Virus record (IMG/VR): IMGVR_UViG_3300031951_000087 | Location: 21,006 to 85,005 of that record | Direction: 5' to 3' (one strand) | DNA: 64,000 nt | Source: a virus | In this document: positions 42,851 through 52,440 of the stretch, one piece after another | Numbering within the stretch: position 1 is the stretch's first letter | How the letters are laid out: each line of letters starts with the position of its first letter | The notes under the pieces: model-generated | The model's input: the letters and a program-made list of their open reading frames with translations, nothing else | The model's database searches: none | Told to the model about the DNA's origin: nothing | Translations under genes and position numbers: made by a program

Positions 42851-43228
42851 ATGTCTAGACCGAAGAAAAAAGAAATATCATTAAATAAAGAATCTGTATT
42901 ATCATTAATGCAGGAAATATATAATGAGCTTGTTGAACAAAGAGCAACCGCATTAAGAATTCAAAACAAAATGTTGGCTTTAATGAAGGATTCTTCAGAC
43001 ATGGCAATCATTGGACCAATTATTAAAGAACAACAAAAAATAATTAATGATACTGTTGAGAAAAAATTAACATTATCAAAACTACAGTCGACTGTTTGGG
43101 AAAAGTCACAACAAAAAAACAATGAAGAAAATTTCTCAATGTCAGATATTGATGACGCATTAATTCAAGACTTACTTAAAAAAGACATATCAGACGAAGG
43201 TTCAGGCGGATATAAACTTAATAAATAA
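42851..43228 (+). CDS. Hypothetical, possible late co-activator
   Basis: 125 residues, charged and helical (MSRPKKKEISLNKESVLSLM, then QRATALRIQNKMLALM, ending DALIQDLLKKDISDEG). It directly follows the gp55-like gene. T4 gp33, a 112-residue late co-activator that bridges RNA polymerase and the clamp, is of similar size and composition, but I see no firm sequence match. It could equally be a baseplate chaperone for the next gene. Confidence 0.4.
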   Translation: MSRPKKKEISLNKESVLSLMQEIYNELVEQRATALRIQNKMLALMKDSSDMAIIGPIIKEQQKIINDTVEKKLTLSKLQSTVWEKSQQKNNEENFSMSDIDDALIQDLLKKDISDEGSGGYKLNK

Positions 43229-43237
43229 TTTAATATT

Positions 43238-45418
43238 ATGGCTGAAGAAACACCTTCCGAAGGACACGATAAAGTTAGGAAAAAAATTAATGTTTACAAA
43301 ACCGCTGTAGATGTCAATAAAAAACAAAAAGCGCTCAAGAAAAAAAAGAAAGCTCTTAATACAACTGTTGACAATGCTGAAGGTAAGTTTAAATCTAAGA
43401 TTGAATCTTATAGTCAAAAAACTAAAGACGCACCAAAACAATTTAAAGAGGCCGCGAGAAATCAATTATCACAATTAATTGAAACTTTCAAAATGTCGGC
43501 ATCTGACGGTGAAGACCCAAGTTCTAATTCTGAAACTGAAACAATTGATGTAAATAAATTAAAAAAGGAAGAAGCAGAATTAGAGGCAGAGTTAAAAGAA
43601 GAACAAGCTAAAACACCAAAACCAGACGCAAGAATAGCTGAAATTAAATCACAACTTAAAGAGTTAGATAAAGAAATTGGTAAGGCAAATTTTAGTCAAC
43701 TTAAAATAAATACACCAAAAAACGCGACCGAAGCCTTAAGAAATACCTTTATTCAAACGGTCAATAGAACCAAAGAAAGATTACAAGAAGTTTTATCTAA
43801 GGAAATGGTATCAGCCTTAGGTTGTTCACAAGAACAAAATTACGAAACTAACAAACCACTTTACATTAAAGTTTTGTGTATTGATGTGTTTGGTAAAACA
43901 TTACAAACAGACCCTAATACCTCACCAGGTCAATACATCTATGAGGTTAATCCCTTTAACCCCAAAAAACGACCATACTCATTTAACAGAGAATTATATA
44001 ATAGATTACAAAATCCTGGTAAGAGTTATAAAGAAGAATACAATGTAAATTTTTTGGGTGCGACAAACCAAGAATTATTTAATATAACGTATGTTAAAGA
44101 CCCCACACAAATAGATGGAAAACAATTGTATGGTGACTATTATAAAGTTGAATTGTCACCAAGAGTAAGTGGTGAAAAAGTAGTTGATTTTTTAAATGAT
44201 TATTTAAATTCAATAGACATTTTAAACTTTAATGAACTTTACAGTAACGTATTGAACTTATTAACAGGGTCAATCAATATTAAATTAAAAACAGGTGAAG
44301 ATGATTTGAGAAGTCAAACTGAGTTTGAAAAAATATTACAAAGAATACTTGGTTTATGTTTTGACAATAAACAAGAAATTGATGTAAGTGGTTCAGGGAA
44401 ACTAGACTCTTTAGACCAAATTGACGATAGTTTTTTTGTTTTAAGTCCTCAAGAAATGGTGGAAGTTGAAAACAAAGTAAAAAATGTCTTGGAAAGTGTG
44501 GTTCAATACAGGGATTGTGGTACACTTTTACTACCTGTTAACGCAGACGCTAATTTAGGTTTGTTAGACAAATTTTTAAATCCTGATGTAAACGCATCAA
44601 ATGCTGATAGGATTGCTCAAGATTTATTGGATGAACTTTCCAAAAACCCAGATTGGAAAATTAGATTTCCTCAGTTGGATGTGCCAGACAAGTTAAGGGA
44701 CATTATCAATACTGAATTTTTAGAATTGATTCCAATTGCTATATTTAATTCATTATTATCACCAAAACACTTATTTCCATTAATGGTTATGGCGAAAGCA
44801 CTTCAAAATGAATATGTCGATAATATTGAAACCCTACAAGATTTCCTACGTGAATTTAGGAAATTTATCATTAATTTACAGTCCAAAATATCGGGAATAT
44901 TTGTTGAGGAGTTAGTCAAACAAATTCGTAAAAATATTAAGGATTTGATGCAAACAATTGTACAACAAACAACAAATGAATTATTAAATAAAAAAGCGAA
45001 AATTATATTAGCAAGTATTAATTTAGCGTTAACATTAGCAACCGCAATTACTGATTATAGAAGATGTAAGAGCATTATTGAAGAGTTACAAAGAATGTTA
45101 TCTTTAACTTTGCAAATTAGGGGTTTAGCGGGAAATAGTGTTCCCACTTTGATTAACTATTTGGCAAATTTAAAACCAGGTATGTCACCGACATCGTTAC
45201 TTACAAGATTTATCGATAAGTTAGAAGAAGCTGGCGTTCCAACAGGTGATTTGCCAGATGGAGGTCCAAATTTGAGTTTAATAATTCAACAATCTTTTAA
45301 CCAATCGTTAATTGATGAGATTGCTGAAAATGGAAAAACAGATGTTACCATAACTGGTATTGAAGTTGCTGATTTGTCAGCAAAAGGATTTACCAAAGTA
45401 TCAGGAAATTTATTATAA
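43238..45418 (+). CDS. Large virion or baseplate protein
   Basis: 726 residues. The first 130 are a basic coiled coil (VRKKINVYKTAVDVNKKQKA), then a Lys/Glu-rich region (EEAELEAELKEEQAK), then a mixed domain from about 195 (ALGCSQEQNYETNKPLYIKV) and a largely helical C-terminal half with LSPKHLFPLMVMAKALQNEY, TTNELLNKKAKIILASINLA. It is located between the gp55-like and gp5-like genes, so a virion part is likely, perhaps baseplate. No T4 counterpart recognised. Its stop overlaps the next ATG (TAATG). Confidence 0.5.
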   Translation: MAEETPSEGHDKVRKKINVYKTAVDVNKKQKALKKKKKALNTTVDNAEGKFKSKIESYSQKTKDAPKQFKEAARNQLSQLIETFKMSASDGEDPSSNSETETIDVNKLKKEEAELEAELKEEQAKTPKPDARIAEIKSQLKELDKEIGKANFSQLKINTPKNATEALRNTFIQTVNRTKERLQEVLSKEMVSALGCSQEQNYETNKPLYIKVLCIDVFGKTLQTDPNTSPGQYIYEVNPFNPKKRPYSFNRELYNRLQNPGKSYKEEYNVNFLGATNQELFNITYVKDPTQIDGKQLYGDYYKVELSPRVSGEKVVDFLNDYLNSIDILNFNELYSNVLNLLTGSINIKLKTGEDDLRSQTEFEKILQRILGLCFDNKQEIDVSGSGKLDSLDQIDDSFFVLSPQEMVEVENKVKNVLESVVQYRDCGTLLLPVNADANLGLLDKFLNPDVNASNADRIAQDLLDELSKNPDWKIRFPQLDVPDKLRDIINTEFLELIPIAIFNSLLSPKHLFPLMVMAKALQNEYVDNIETLQDFLREFRKFIINLQSKISGIFVEELVKQIRKNIKDLMQTIVQQTTNELLNKKAKIILASINLALTLATAITDYRRCKSIIEELQRMLSLTLQIRGLAGNSVPTLINYLANLKPGMSPTSLLTRFIDKLEEAGVPTGDLPDGGPNLSLIIQQSFNQSLIDEIAENGKTDVTITGIEVADLSAKGFTKVSGNLL

Positions 45419-45615
45419 TGGAACCGAGTAAAATTAAAGAAATTATCAGTGAACCAAAAAATCAATCAAATATTGATTTAATGGAATGTATGGATTTTTT
45501 ATCTAATGAACATGAACAATTAAAAGACACAATTTTAAAATTAACATATCATTTAGATGAAGTTGAATTTTCATACAATAAAATTTTAGAAGAATACAAA
45601 AATAGAACCAAATGA
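45418..45615 (+). CDS. Small coiled-coil hypothetical
   Basis: 65 residues, tied to its neighbours by TAATG and ATGATG overlaps. Mostly one helix (LSNEHEQLKDTILKLTYHLD), suggesting a small assembly chaperone for the gp5-like protein that follows. No family recognised. Confidence 0.5.
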   Translation: MEPSKIKEIISEPKNQSNIDLMECMDFLSNEHEQLKDTILKLTYHLDEVEFSYNKILEEYKNRTK

Positions 45616-47171
45616 TGGATGATGTAAAACACCACTCTTCTTTACCCAAAAAGTATACACAGGTTGTTAATTACGGAAAAGTAATTAGTAACAATGACCC
45701 TATGAACTTGGGTAGGATTAGGGTTGAACCAGTTTCATGGCAAAATGAAGACCTTTACAGTGCATTTAAAAGTCCATTTGGAGCTAGACTTGACACAAAG
45801 AATTTTTGGACATCACAAGACCCATTTGTGTACATGCCTTTATTACCCTTGTTTATTTATCAAGTTCCAAAAGTAGGTGAATATGTTCACGTAGTATATT
45901 ACAACACTGAGTTTCAAGACAGAAATAAATTTTATATTCAAGGAAGTTTTTCAAGTCCAAATAATACCAAATTTGAACCATTCGATTCGGCTTTAGCATT
46001 TACTGCAAAAGGTGAAAGAAATTCATTACCAAACAATATTAGAAATAGTAATGGTGAATATATTAACGTTGACCAAGTTGGTTTATATCCTGATATTAAT
46101 ACTATTGGTTTATTAGGTAGATATAATTCAGATATTTTATTACCTGAAAATGGTTTTGTTTTAAGGGCAAACACCATATTAGATGGTTCGGACCAATTAA
46201 ATCCTACCTTCAACAAGAAACATAGTTTTATTTCATTACAAAAATACGATTCGAAAACCATTGATAATGGTCCAACAACTTATTTAGAAAACAATAAGGT
46301 GGTACAACCAGTCAAATATTTGATTGAATATAACGTATATGGTGGTCTTGGAACATTAACGGGTAATTACTCAGCGTATGCCTATGTATATAAAATTTCT
46401 GAATACCAACCTGTTTACACAAATAGTGTTGACAAAGGATTCTATGAATTTCCTGAAATATCTAAAATTGGTCCAATTTATAAAGAGGACTATACCTTTA
46501 AATCTTACGATGAAATTGTAACAGGAATTAATAATTTAATTCAAAAAGTTAATAGTGGTAAATTCTTAGTGGGTAATACTCTAATCACAGATATATTCCC
46601 ATTTGTTTTTCAACCTGAAAAACCTCTTTATGACAAATATAGTTTAAATAATATAACAAATGCAAATGTGGCCATTAATGCTCAAAGATTTATTTCATCT
46701 GTTTATCTAAATGAAACCGACACCAACAGAGGGTTGGGATTAGTTTGTAAACAAGGAGAATTGGGGCCTTTAACTCAATTAACATCATTCGAAGTCCAAA
46801 ACATTTCGTCTGACCCAACTCCAATAACCTACGGTATTAACGTTTCAGATATATCCTTTTTTTTATCACATGATTCACAAATACCAGGTACAAATAAGAT
46901 TGATTTTGATACCGCTGACTTTTCAGGAACTACCATATCACAAAAATTTATTGAGGAATCTATAATACCAAATACCGCATCAATGGTACGAGGTGAACAA
47001 CTTTTGAACTTAATTGAATTGATTGTCAAATACTTAACATCACATGTTCACCCTTATCACCAAATGGGTCCAAATCAAGTTTCGTTGGATGGAACACAAT
47101 CACAAAAAATACTTGCAGAATTATTTAACGCGACAGAAACCGTATTAAATAAAAACTTACGAATTAATTGA
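45612..47171 (+). CDS. gp5-like baseplate hub / OB-fold protein
   Basis: 519 residues. The first part (YTQVVNYGKVISNNDPMNLG, then VEPVSWQNED, YMPLLPLFIYQVPKVGEYVH) has the N-x-G-R-V and P-P-x-GE-V pattern of the OB-fold in T4 gp5 and other spike proteins, in which the second strand carries the I-x-P-x-VGE motif. There is no lysozyme domain like that of T4 gp5 and no obvious spike repeat. The C-terminal LIELIVKYLTSHVHPYHQMG has His pairs typical of hub/spike proteins. It may join tube to spike. A start at 45612 or 45615 cannot be decided. Confidence 0.6.
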   Translation: MMDDVKHHSSLPKKYTQVVNYGKVISNNDPMNLGRIRVEPVSWQNEDLYSAFKSPFGARLDTKNFWTSQDPFVYMPLLPLFIYQVPKVGEYVHVVYYNTEFQDRNKFYIQGSFSSPNNTKFEPFDSALAFTAKGERNSLPNNIRNSNGEYINVDQVGLYPDINTIGLLGRYNSDILLPENGFVLRANTILDGSDQLNPTFNKKHSFISLQKYDSKTIDNGPTTYLENNKVVQPVKYLIEYNVYGGLGTLTGNYSAYAYVYKISEYQPVYTNSVDKGFYEFPEISKIGPIYKEDYTFKSYDEIVTGINNLIQKVNSGKFLVGNTLITDIFPFVFQPEKPLYDKYSLNNITNANVAINAQRFISSVYLNETDTNRGLGLVCKQGELGPLTQLTSFEVQNISSDPTPITYGINVSDISFFLSHDSQIPGTNKIDFDTADFSGTTISQKFIEESIIPNTASMVRGEQLLNLIELIVKYLTSHVHPYHQMGPNQVSLDGTQSQKILAELFNATETVLNKNLRIN

Positions 47172-47179
47172 TATTTATA
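47172..47179 (+). promoter_or_regulatory. TATTTATA element before virion protein gene
   Basis: The plus strand reads TTGATATTTATATATAATG, 4 bases from ATG 47184. It begins one base after the previous stop. Confidence 0.55.
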
Positions 47180-47183
47180 TATA

Positions 47184-48683
47184 ATGTCAATACACAAATC
47201 GTATTTTAGCAAAAACAACACCATTATTTTAAGTGGTAATACAAACACTGGTTTAAATCCTGTGACAGAACTATTTTTTGGTAGAACTGATAACGTATTA
47301 TCCACACCTGGCTTCTCAAGATTTATTTTTGATATTGATTTAAGTCAATTACAACAAAAAATAAGTGATGGTGTGGTTTATACAGGTAGTCCTATGACCC
47401 ATAAGTTAAAGATGACAAATACAATCATGTTTAATTATGAGTTATTAAATACCACAACATCTGATAACAGAAGAAGGGCTTCAGCATTTGATTTAAGAGT
47501 GTTTAATATTCCCAAATTAAATTACACAGGAAGTTCTCAAACTTGGGATGAAGGTGTCGGTTATGATTATTATGATAACAATACATTAAATTCATCAAAC
47601 GCCAGTTTGACATCAAGAAATTACAGAGACAATGATAAGTCATACTCCAATAGACCATCAAATTGGTTCAATAGAAACCTAATAAACACTTGGAGTACAC
47701 CTGGTGTATACTTTAATAATAACAGTGGTTCAGGGACGCAAATTAACTATTCAGGACTAACACAAGTTGGCCTACAACATTTTCAATTCGGAAATGAAAA
47801 CTTAGATATTGATATTTCTTCAACAATCAATGATATATTAACGGGAGCTACCACAGGTTCAACAGGTTATATTATGGCATTTTCACCTGAATTAGAAAAT
47901 ATTACGGGTTTAACAGAAAATTATTCTGTTGGTTTCTTTACTAGACATACTCAAACGTTTTATGAACCTTATTTGGAAACAACATATGATGACCTAATTT
48001 TAGATGATAGAACAGCATTTTTTGAAAATAAAGTTAATAAGTTATATCTTTATTCATATATTAATGGGACACCAACTAATTTTGATTTTAATCCAAAAGT
48101 TAATATTGCCGATTCTAATGGTGATTTAATTTCATCTTTAACAGGTTTAACAACAGTTAGACGTACTGAAGGAGTTTATGAGTGTACAATACCCGCACTA
48201 ACGGGTTACACAACACCATGTCAGTTTAGTGATATTTGGAGTGGTGTAACTATTAACGGTGTGTCATTAGGAGATATAACAAATGATATAATATTAAGAC
48301 CGGCAACAGAATATTATCAAGTTGGTCCATTGGCTAAAGACCCTGTTTTATATGGTTTTGAATTTTCAGGTATAAAACAAGATGAAAAAATATTAAATAC
48401 TGATGTTCGTAAAGTAATTGTTAAAATAAAACAAGCGTATACATCAAATGTTATTTATCCAAATTTCAAAGCTTATTATAGATTATATGTCAAAGAAGGT
48501 ACAACAGAAGTTATTGTACAAGATTGGACAAGAATAAATCAAACACCAAACGAGTATTATTTCATCTTTGATACTAAAGATAAAATACCAAATGAATATT
48601 ATGTTGATATTAAAGTTTTAACTTCGGGAGAAGTAGATACTTATAAAAGAGAATTAAAATTTCAAATAGTTAACCAAAAATGA
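47184..48683 (+). CDS. Virion protein, probable baseplate or fibre subunit
   Basis: 499 residues. N-terminal FGRTDNVLSTPGFSRFIFDI, DLSQLQQKISDG and THKLKMTNTIMF resemble the opening of the DNRLRE-type or beta-jelly-roll modules in phage adhesins. There are repeated short beta stretches rich in Asn, Tyr and Thr in the middle, and a C-terminal domain with KIKQAYTSNVIYPNFKAYYR. I infer an outer baseplate or tail fibre component. It is between the gp5-like gene and a gene with a basic cysteine domain. No T4 counterpart identified. Confidence 0.5.
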   Translation: MSIHKSYFSKNNTIILSGNTNTGLNPVTELFFGRTDNVLSTPGFSRFIFDIDLSQLQQKISDGVVYTGSPMTHKLKMTNTIMFNYELLNTTTSDNRRRASAFDLRVFNIPKLNYTGSSQTWDEGVGYDYYDNNTLNSSNASLTSRNYRDNDKSYSNRPSNWFNRNLINTWSTPGVYFNNNSGSGTQINYSGLTQVGLQHFQFGNENLDIDISSTINDILTGATTGSTGYIMAFSPELENITGLTENYSVGFFTRHTQTFYEPYLETTYDDLILDDRTAFFENKVNKLYLYSYINGTPTNFDFNPKVNIADSNGDLISSLTGLTTVRRTEGVYECTIPALTGYTTPCQFSDIWSGVTINGVSLGDITNDIILRPATEYYQVGPLAKDPVLYGFEFSGIKQDEKILNTDVRKVIVKIKQAYTSNVIYPNFKAYYRLYVKEGTTEVIVQDWTRINQTPNEYYFIFDTKDKIPNEYYVDIKVLTSGEVDTYKRELKFQIVNQK

Positions 48684-49399
48684 AAAATATAAATGAATTA
48701 GATGTCGCAAGTTTTATTAAGAACATTGTTGGCGATACAGGAAGAAACGTATTAACAAGTATTCCAGGTGTGGGAACCGCTGTAGGTGTAGGTGCGTCAA
48801 TAAAAAACTTTAGTGAATTAAATGATGATTTAGAAAAATACAAACAACTTAAATCTGAAATAGTTGATGGAGAAGTTATAAAATCAGAAACGTTTGAAAA
48901 ACTACTTGATGTTCAAGATGAACTCGAAGTTGATTTTATTGATTTACTACAGTCAATTGCTGGAATTACAAGTATTCCTGGTCTCGGATTTATTGCAAAA
49001 GGTTTAGGACCGTTTTTAGTAAAGTTGAGTATTGAAGAAATACTTGAAAAAATTAGTAGTGTTGTACCTATAGATAAAGAGGCTGAAGAATCATTCATTC
49101 CATATTTAGCGGCAATCAAAGATATCGAGGATTTGAAACAAAAGGCTAAGGAACTCGAACCTCTTACCAAAGACGCAGACAAATTTATGGACCAAATGCT
49201 CGAAAGAAAAAATTTAGAAGAAGCTAAGAAAAACAGAAAAAAAACGGGAACTAAATTATGTGCACGTGGAAAAGCGGCCGCTAAAGCAAAATTTGATGTT
49301 TATCCATCTGCATATGCTAACGGATACGCAGTACAGGTCTGTCAAGGTCGTATAAAGGGATTAGACGGAAAGAAAAGGTCCTCAGGGGCATATTCTTAA
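48680..49399 (+). CDS. Helical protein with conserved phage Cys motif at C-terminus
   Basis: 239 residues. Residues 1-110 have two Gly-rich hydrophobic stretches (SIPGVGTAVGVGASI and GITSIPGLGFIAKGLG) that could insert in membrane or pack as helices. The last 50 residues (TKLCARGKAAAKAKFDVYPS, then AVQVCQGRIKG) are a short basic domain with two Cys that recurs in T4-like phages; its role is unknown. The convergent gene on the other strand carries a related-looking Cys domain. It overlaps the previous gene by 4 bases. Confidence 0.55.
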   Translation: MKNINELDVASFIKNIVGDTGRNVLTSIPGVGTAVGVGASIKNFSELNDDLEKYKQLKSEIVDGEVIKSETFEKLLDVQDELEVDFIDLLQSIAGITSIPGLGFIAKGLGPFLVKLSIEEILEKISSVVPIDKEAEESFIPYLAAIKDIEDLKQKAKELEPLTKDADKFMDQMLERKNLEEAKKNRKKTGTKLCARGKAAAKAKFDVYPSAYANGYAVQVCQGRIKGLDGKKRSSGAYS

Positions 49400-49401
49400 C
49401 A

Positions 49402-49436
49402 AAATAAAAAAAAGGGGTTTTAAGACCCCTTTTTTA
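49402..49436. terminator. Bidirectional terminator between convergent genes
   Basis: GGGGT (49414-49418) and ACCCC (49425-49429) form the stem, flanked by A-run upstream and T-run downstream, so it works on both strands. The minus-strand gene's own stop codon lies inside the loop (49420-49422), so its last codons form part of the stem. Confidence 0.8.
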
Positions 49437-50307
49437 ATGAATATAGAATTGTGTTAACCCATTGTTTGGTTTTGTCACCTCCGAGTAATAAATAATTTAA
49501 ATCATTGGTTTCTGACTCATTCAAAACATTTTTGTTTAATGATGCATGAAGTTCTGTGACCATTTTTTCGGTAAATGGAACTCTGTTGTATAAATTTTTA
49601 ATTACGGTCAAATTTTCGTTGATACCTTTTTTTTTCATCTCGTATAAAATTTTACCAGCCAATTTTGCTAAAGTAATTGGTGGTAAATAATTAACTGATT
49701 CCTTTGTTGTTTTGTAAGATGAGTAAACAGGTTTTTGTCCTTTACCTGTTTGTGTATCTGCTTTCTCAGCCTTTCTTTTTTTAGCACAAGCGGCTCTTTT
49801 TTGAAAATCACTCATACGTGCAGCAACACCTTTGGCCCTACATTTAGGATATGACTTTGGGTCTGCTTCGGCTCTTCCACAAGGTGGATGTCCACCACCT
49901 TCTTTTTTTCTACAAATATTGACCCAAGGACCTGCGGGTTGTTTAGAACCCTTAGGTTTTTTCTTAGTACCAAACCAAACCGCTAAATCCTCATTGACAA
50001 CAGGAACACTATTGACTTCAGTGTTATGTGTACCACCAACATTTTTTTTTAATTCAACAATATTTTTTTTGATTATATTTGTTATTTTTTTTTGTTTTTT
50101 TTCTTTATCAGTTTGGTCAGAAGGATTTTCAGTAAACGGACCTAATTCTGAATTATTCCATTTTTTTTCACCAAATACAAGAACTTTATTATAAACACCA
50201 GTACCTACTGAAGTTGACGAACTTTCATCAATTGATAAACTATTTTTAGACAAAGACATAAAATATTCATTAAGAATATTTTTGATTAGTGCTTTATTGT
50301 TGTTCAT
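49420..50307 (-). CDS. Hypothetical with central Cys-rich basic domain
   Basis: 295 residues. The middle (WVNICRKKEGGGHPPCGRAE, then YPKCRAKGVAARMSDFQKRA and CAKKRKAEK) contains four spaced cysteines and many Lys/Arg. This resembles conserved short domains found in T4-like phages of environmental bacteria and looks like a zinc- or nucleic acid-binding patch. The N-terminal 110 residues are Lys/Ser-rich, and the C-terminal 80 are helical. It is convergent with the previous gene, whose C-terminal cysteine motif is similar in spirit. No function can be assigned. Confidence 0.55.
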   Translation of the reverse strand: MNNNKALIKNILNEYFMSLSKNSLSIDESSSTSVGTGVYNKVLVFGEKKWNNSELGPFTENPSDQTDKEKKQKKITNIIKKNIVELKKNVGGTHNTEVNSVPVVNEDLAVWFGTKKKPKGSKQPAGPWVNICRKKEGGGHPPCGRAEADPKSYPKCRAKGVAARMSDFQKRAACAKKRKAEKADTQTGKGQKPVYSSYKTTKESVNYLPPITLAKLAGKILYEMKKKGINENLTVIKNLYNRVPFTEKMVTELHASLNKNVLNESETNDLNYLLLGGDKTKQWVNTILYSLKKGS

Positions 50308-50325
50308 TTTTTTACGATTATTATA

Positions 50326-50333
50326 TATAAATA
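50326..50333 (-). promoter_or_regulatory. TATTTATA element before Cys-rich gene
   Basis: The minus strand reads AAGATATTTATATATAATAA, 18 bases before ATG 50307. It also sits 7 bases before the divergent plus-strand ATG 50341, but in the opposite orientation for that gene. Confidence 0.5.
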
Positions 50334-50340
50334 TCTTACT

Positions 50341-50562
50341 ATGATTAATAATAACACAAAACTATTCGATTTTTTACAATATAACTCAAATGACGAGCTT
50401 GAAAAAATAATTAATTCTATTGAAAAGGAGCAATCTTTATTTTATTTAATACAATCAGTAAAATCTGCGTATAAACGAGGTTGTTTTACATTAGAAGAAT
50501 CTGAAATTATTTCAAAATCATTACGTGTTTTAAGTACACCCGATAAAAAAGATGAAGCATAA
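50341..50562 (+). CDS. Small hypothetical protein
   Basis: 73 residues (MINNNTKLFDFLQYNSNDEL). Helical, with one Cys. It is a single-gene plus-strand unit flanked by minus-strand genes and closed by a strong hairpin 5 bases after its stop. No family recognised; the short isolated unit might be regulatory. Confidence 0.5.
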   Translation: MINNNTKLFDFLQYNSNDELEKIINSIEKEQSLFYLIQSVKSAYKRGCFTLEESEIISKSLRVLSTPDKKDEA

Positions 50563-50592
50563 AAAAAGGGACAATTTCTTGTCCCTTTTTTA
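50561..50592. terminator. Bidirectional terminator by gp23
   Basis: GGGACAA (50568-50574) and TTGTCCC (50579-50585) form a perfect 7-bp stem with A-run before and T-run after. It ends the small plus-strand gene and also follows the gp23 stop (50609) on the minus strand. Confidence 0.85.
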
Positions 50593-50608
50593 TTTCATTT
50601 AGAAAAGA

Positions 50609-52405
50609 TTATCTCAATTCTCTTAAGTCAAATGTTCTAACACCATCAACTGTGATTTTACCGTAGAAACGGTTGTTCACCATCTTCTTAGCGTATCTTG
50701 TCATGATACCTTTGATAGGTGTGAAGTTGAATGGGTTATACATTGTTGGAGTCAATTGTAATGGTACGTATGGTGCGTACACATAACCTGTGTCTAACAA
50801 TGAGTTACCTTTATGACCAATCAACACTGTGTTTGGTGGAAAATAAGGGTCTCTGTAAACTTGGTATCTACCAGCCAAAGTTCCAACTCTTTCAATACCC
50901 ATGTTATATTGGTCTTGCTCAGGAGCTGCGTTTGATACGTGGAAGTATTCCAAATCATCAAAGATTGCACTGATTTCAGAAGAAACAACAATCCAGTTAG
51001 CTCCACCTCTCAATGTTGATTTGTGGATTTGAGCTGAAAGTTGGTTGATTGCTGTAATCAATGTTTGGTTCCAATCTTTTTGTGTGTATTGTGTTAATGG
51101 ATTTGCAGTTGTACCTCTCTTCCAACCGTTGTAATCCCATCTCAAAGTCCATGCTGCACCTTTTCTCAAATCTCTCAAGATTTCTCTATCAATTTCTGCC
51201 GCAACTTGCTCAGACAATAAAGCTGTTAATTCAGCTTCAGCGTCAATGTTGTGGAATGCTGCAACGTCTTGTGCTAATTCAGGAGACCATTGTGCTCTCA
51301 ATTTTCTTTCAGTTACAGAAACTGTTACTGATTCCAAATCAAAAGAAACTTCACCGATTTCATCTTCAAATTCTAAGTTTTGATAAACTCTATATGTACA
51401 TTTGAATGCTTGATTATATGCGGTTGTTACAGATGTTGTAACACCTGAGTAACCATCTAAAGAATCAGCACCGATTGAACAAGGAACTTGAGTATCCACC
51501 TCTAAGTAAATAATACCAAGAGCATCACAGATATTGTCATAAGAACCTCCATTACCTGTACTTGGGAATGATGTTGTTGCTTGTGAACCATATTGTACAA
51601 TACCTTTACCGTATTTTTGAGTTACAACTCTAAATAATTGGTTACCAGACAATCCTGAAAAACCATTTGAAGTAGCATCTGTAATTGGTGTTACAGATAA
51701 GCTAGACAAAAACTCTTCAGAATCCATTTCGTTACCGTTAGGACCAATTAATTTACCAGCACCAGCTGTGTTAAATCCTGATAAAGCAATAATAACTTTT
51801 CTGTATTCACCAGCACTGTAACCACTTTGGATTAATTCTGAACCACTCCAAACTTGTGTAGACGCTGTGTATGTTTCAGCACTAAACTTACCTTTAGAAT
51901 AGTCAAATAACCCTGGAGGGTCTAATGATGCTTCGTTACCTTCGTAGAATCTGTCATACAAATTCTTATCGTTTGCGCCATAACCAGCATTTGTTGATGA
52001 TGGTCCATTAGGTGCTCCAAAAGGTGCGAAGTGTGTACCACCTTCAGTTGGGTCTTGACCCATGTCATAACCCTGAATTTTAGGTACGAAGTAGAACAAT
52101 TTACCGATAGGTAAGTTCATAGCTTGTACAGATACGATGTCGTTAGCCAACAATTTAGAGAAAACTCTTCTTACGATTGGAAATACAACCGTTTCGAAAG
52201 AACCGTCTGATGCTGTGCTAGCAGCTTCGTTAATTAAGTGAGATGCTTGGTTTTCATAAAGTTGAGCGATGTTTTCTTTAACATGTCCTCTCAAACCTTC
52301 CAAGAATCCTAATTTGTCCCATTTGTTAATAGTATCTTCTTTGATAACTTTAAGGTGCTTAAGACCGATGTTACCAACAAGACCTGATTCTAATAATGCT
52401 CCCAT
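50609..52405 (-). CDS. gp23: Major capsid protein gp23
   Basis: 598 residues. The N-terminus MGALLESGLVGNIGLKHLKV, then WDKLGFLEGLRGHVKENIAQ and FPIVRRVFSKLLANDIVSVQ with PxGKLFY, is the gp23 family. The later FEDEIGEVSFDLESVTVS and the RLRAQWSPELAQDVAAFHNI segment are conserved core parts. Hexamers make the shell. The prohead protease gp21 cuts gp23 after (L/I)-x-E; LINE|A at residues 57-61 fits that rule (T4 cuts after residue 65). It is downstream of gp22, closed by a strong hairpin. The gap before it has no exact TATTTATN copy. Confidence 0.95.
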   Translation of the reverse strand: MGALLESGLVGNIGLKHLKVIKEDTINKWDKLGFLEGLRGHVKENIAQLYENQASHLINEAASTASDGSFETVVFPIVRRVFSKLLANDIVSVQAMNLPIGKLFYFVPKIQGYDMGQDPTEGGTHFAPFGAPNGPSSTNAGYGANDKNLYDRFYEGNEASLDPPGLFDYSKGKFSAETYTASTQVWSGSELIQSGYSAGEYRKVIIALSGFNTAGAGKLIGPNGNEMDSEEFLSSLSVTPITDATSNGFSGLSGNQLFRVVTQKYGKGIVQYGSQATTSFPSTGNGGSYDNICDALGIIYLEVDTQVPCSIGADSLDGYSGVTTSVTTAYNQAFKCTYRVYQNLEFEDEIGEVSFDLESVTVSVTERKLRAQWSPELAQDVAAFHNIDAEAELTALLSEQVAAEIDREILRDLRKGAAWTLRWDYNGWKRGTTANPLTQYTQKDWNQTLITAINQLSAQIHKSTLRGGANWIVVSSEISAIFDDLEYFHVSNAAPEQDQYNMGIERVGTLAGRYQVYRDPYFPPNTVLIGHKGNSLLDTGYVYAPYVPLQLTPTMYNPFNFTPIKGIMTRYAKKMVNNRFYGKITVDGVRTFDLRELR

Positions 52406-52440
52406 TTTTTAAAATATTTAGTTTGTTTTTAGTTTATTTT

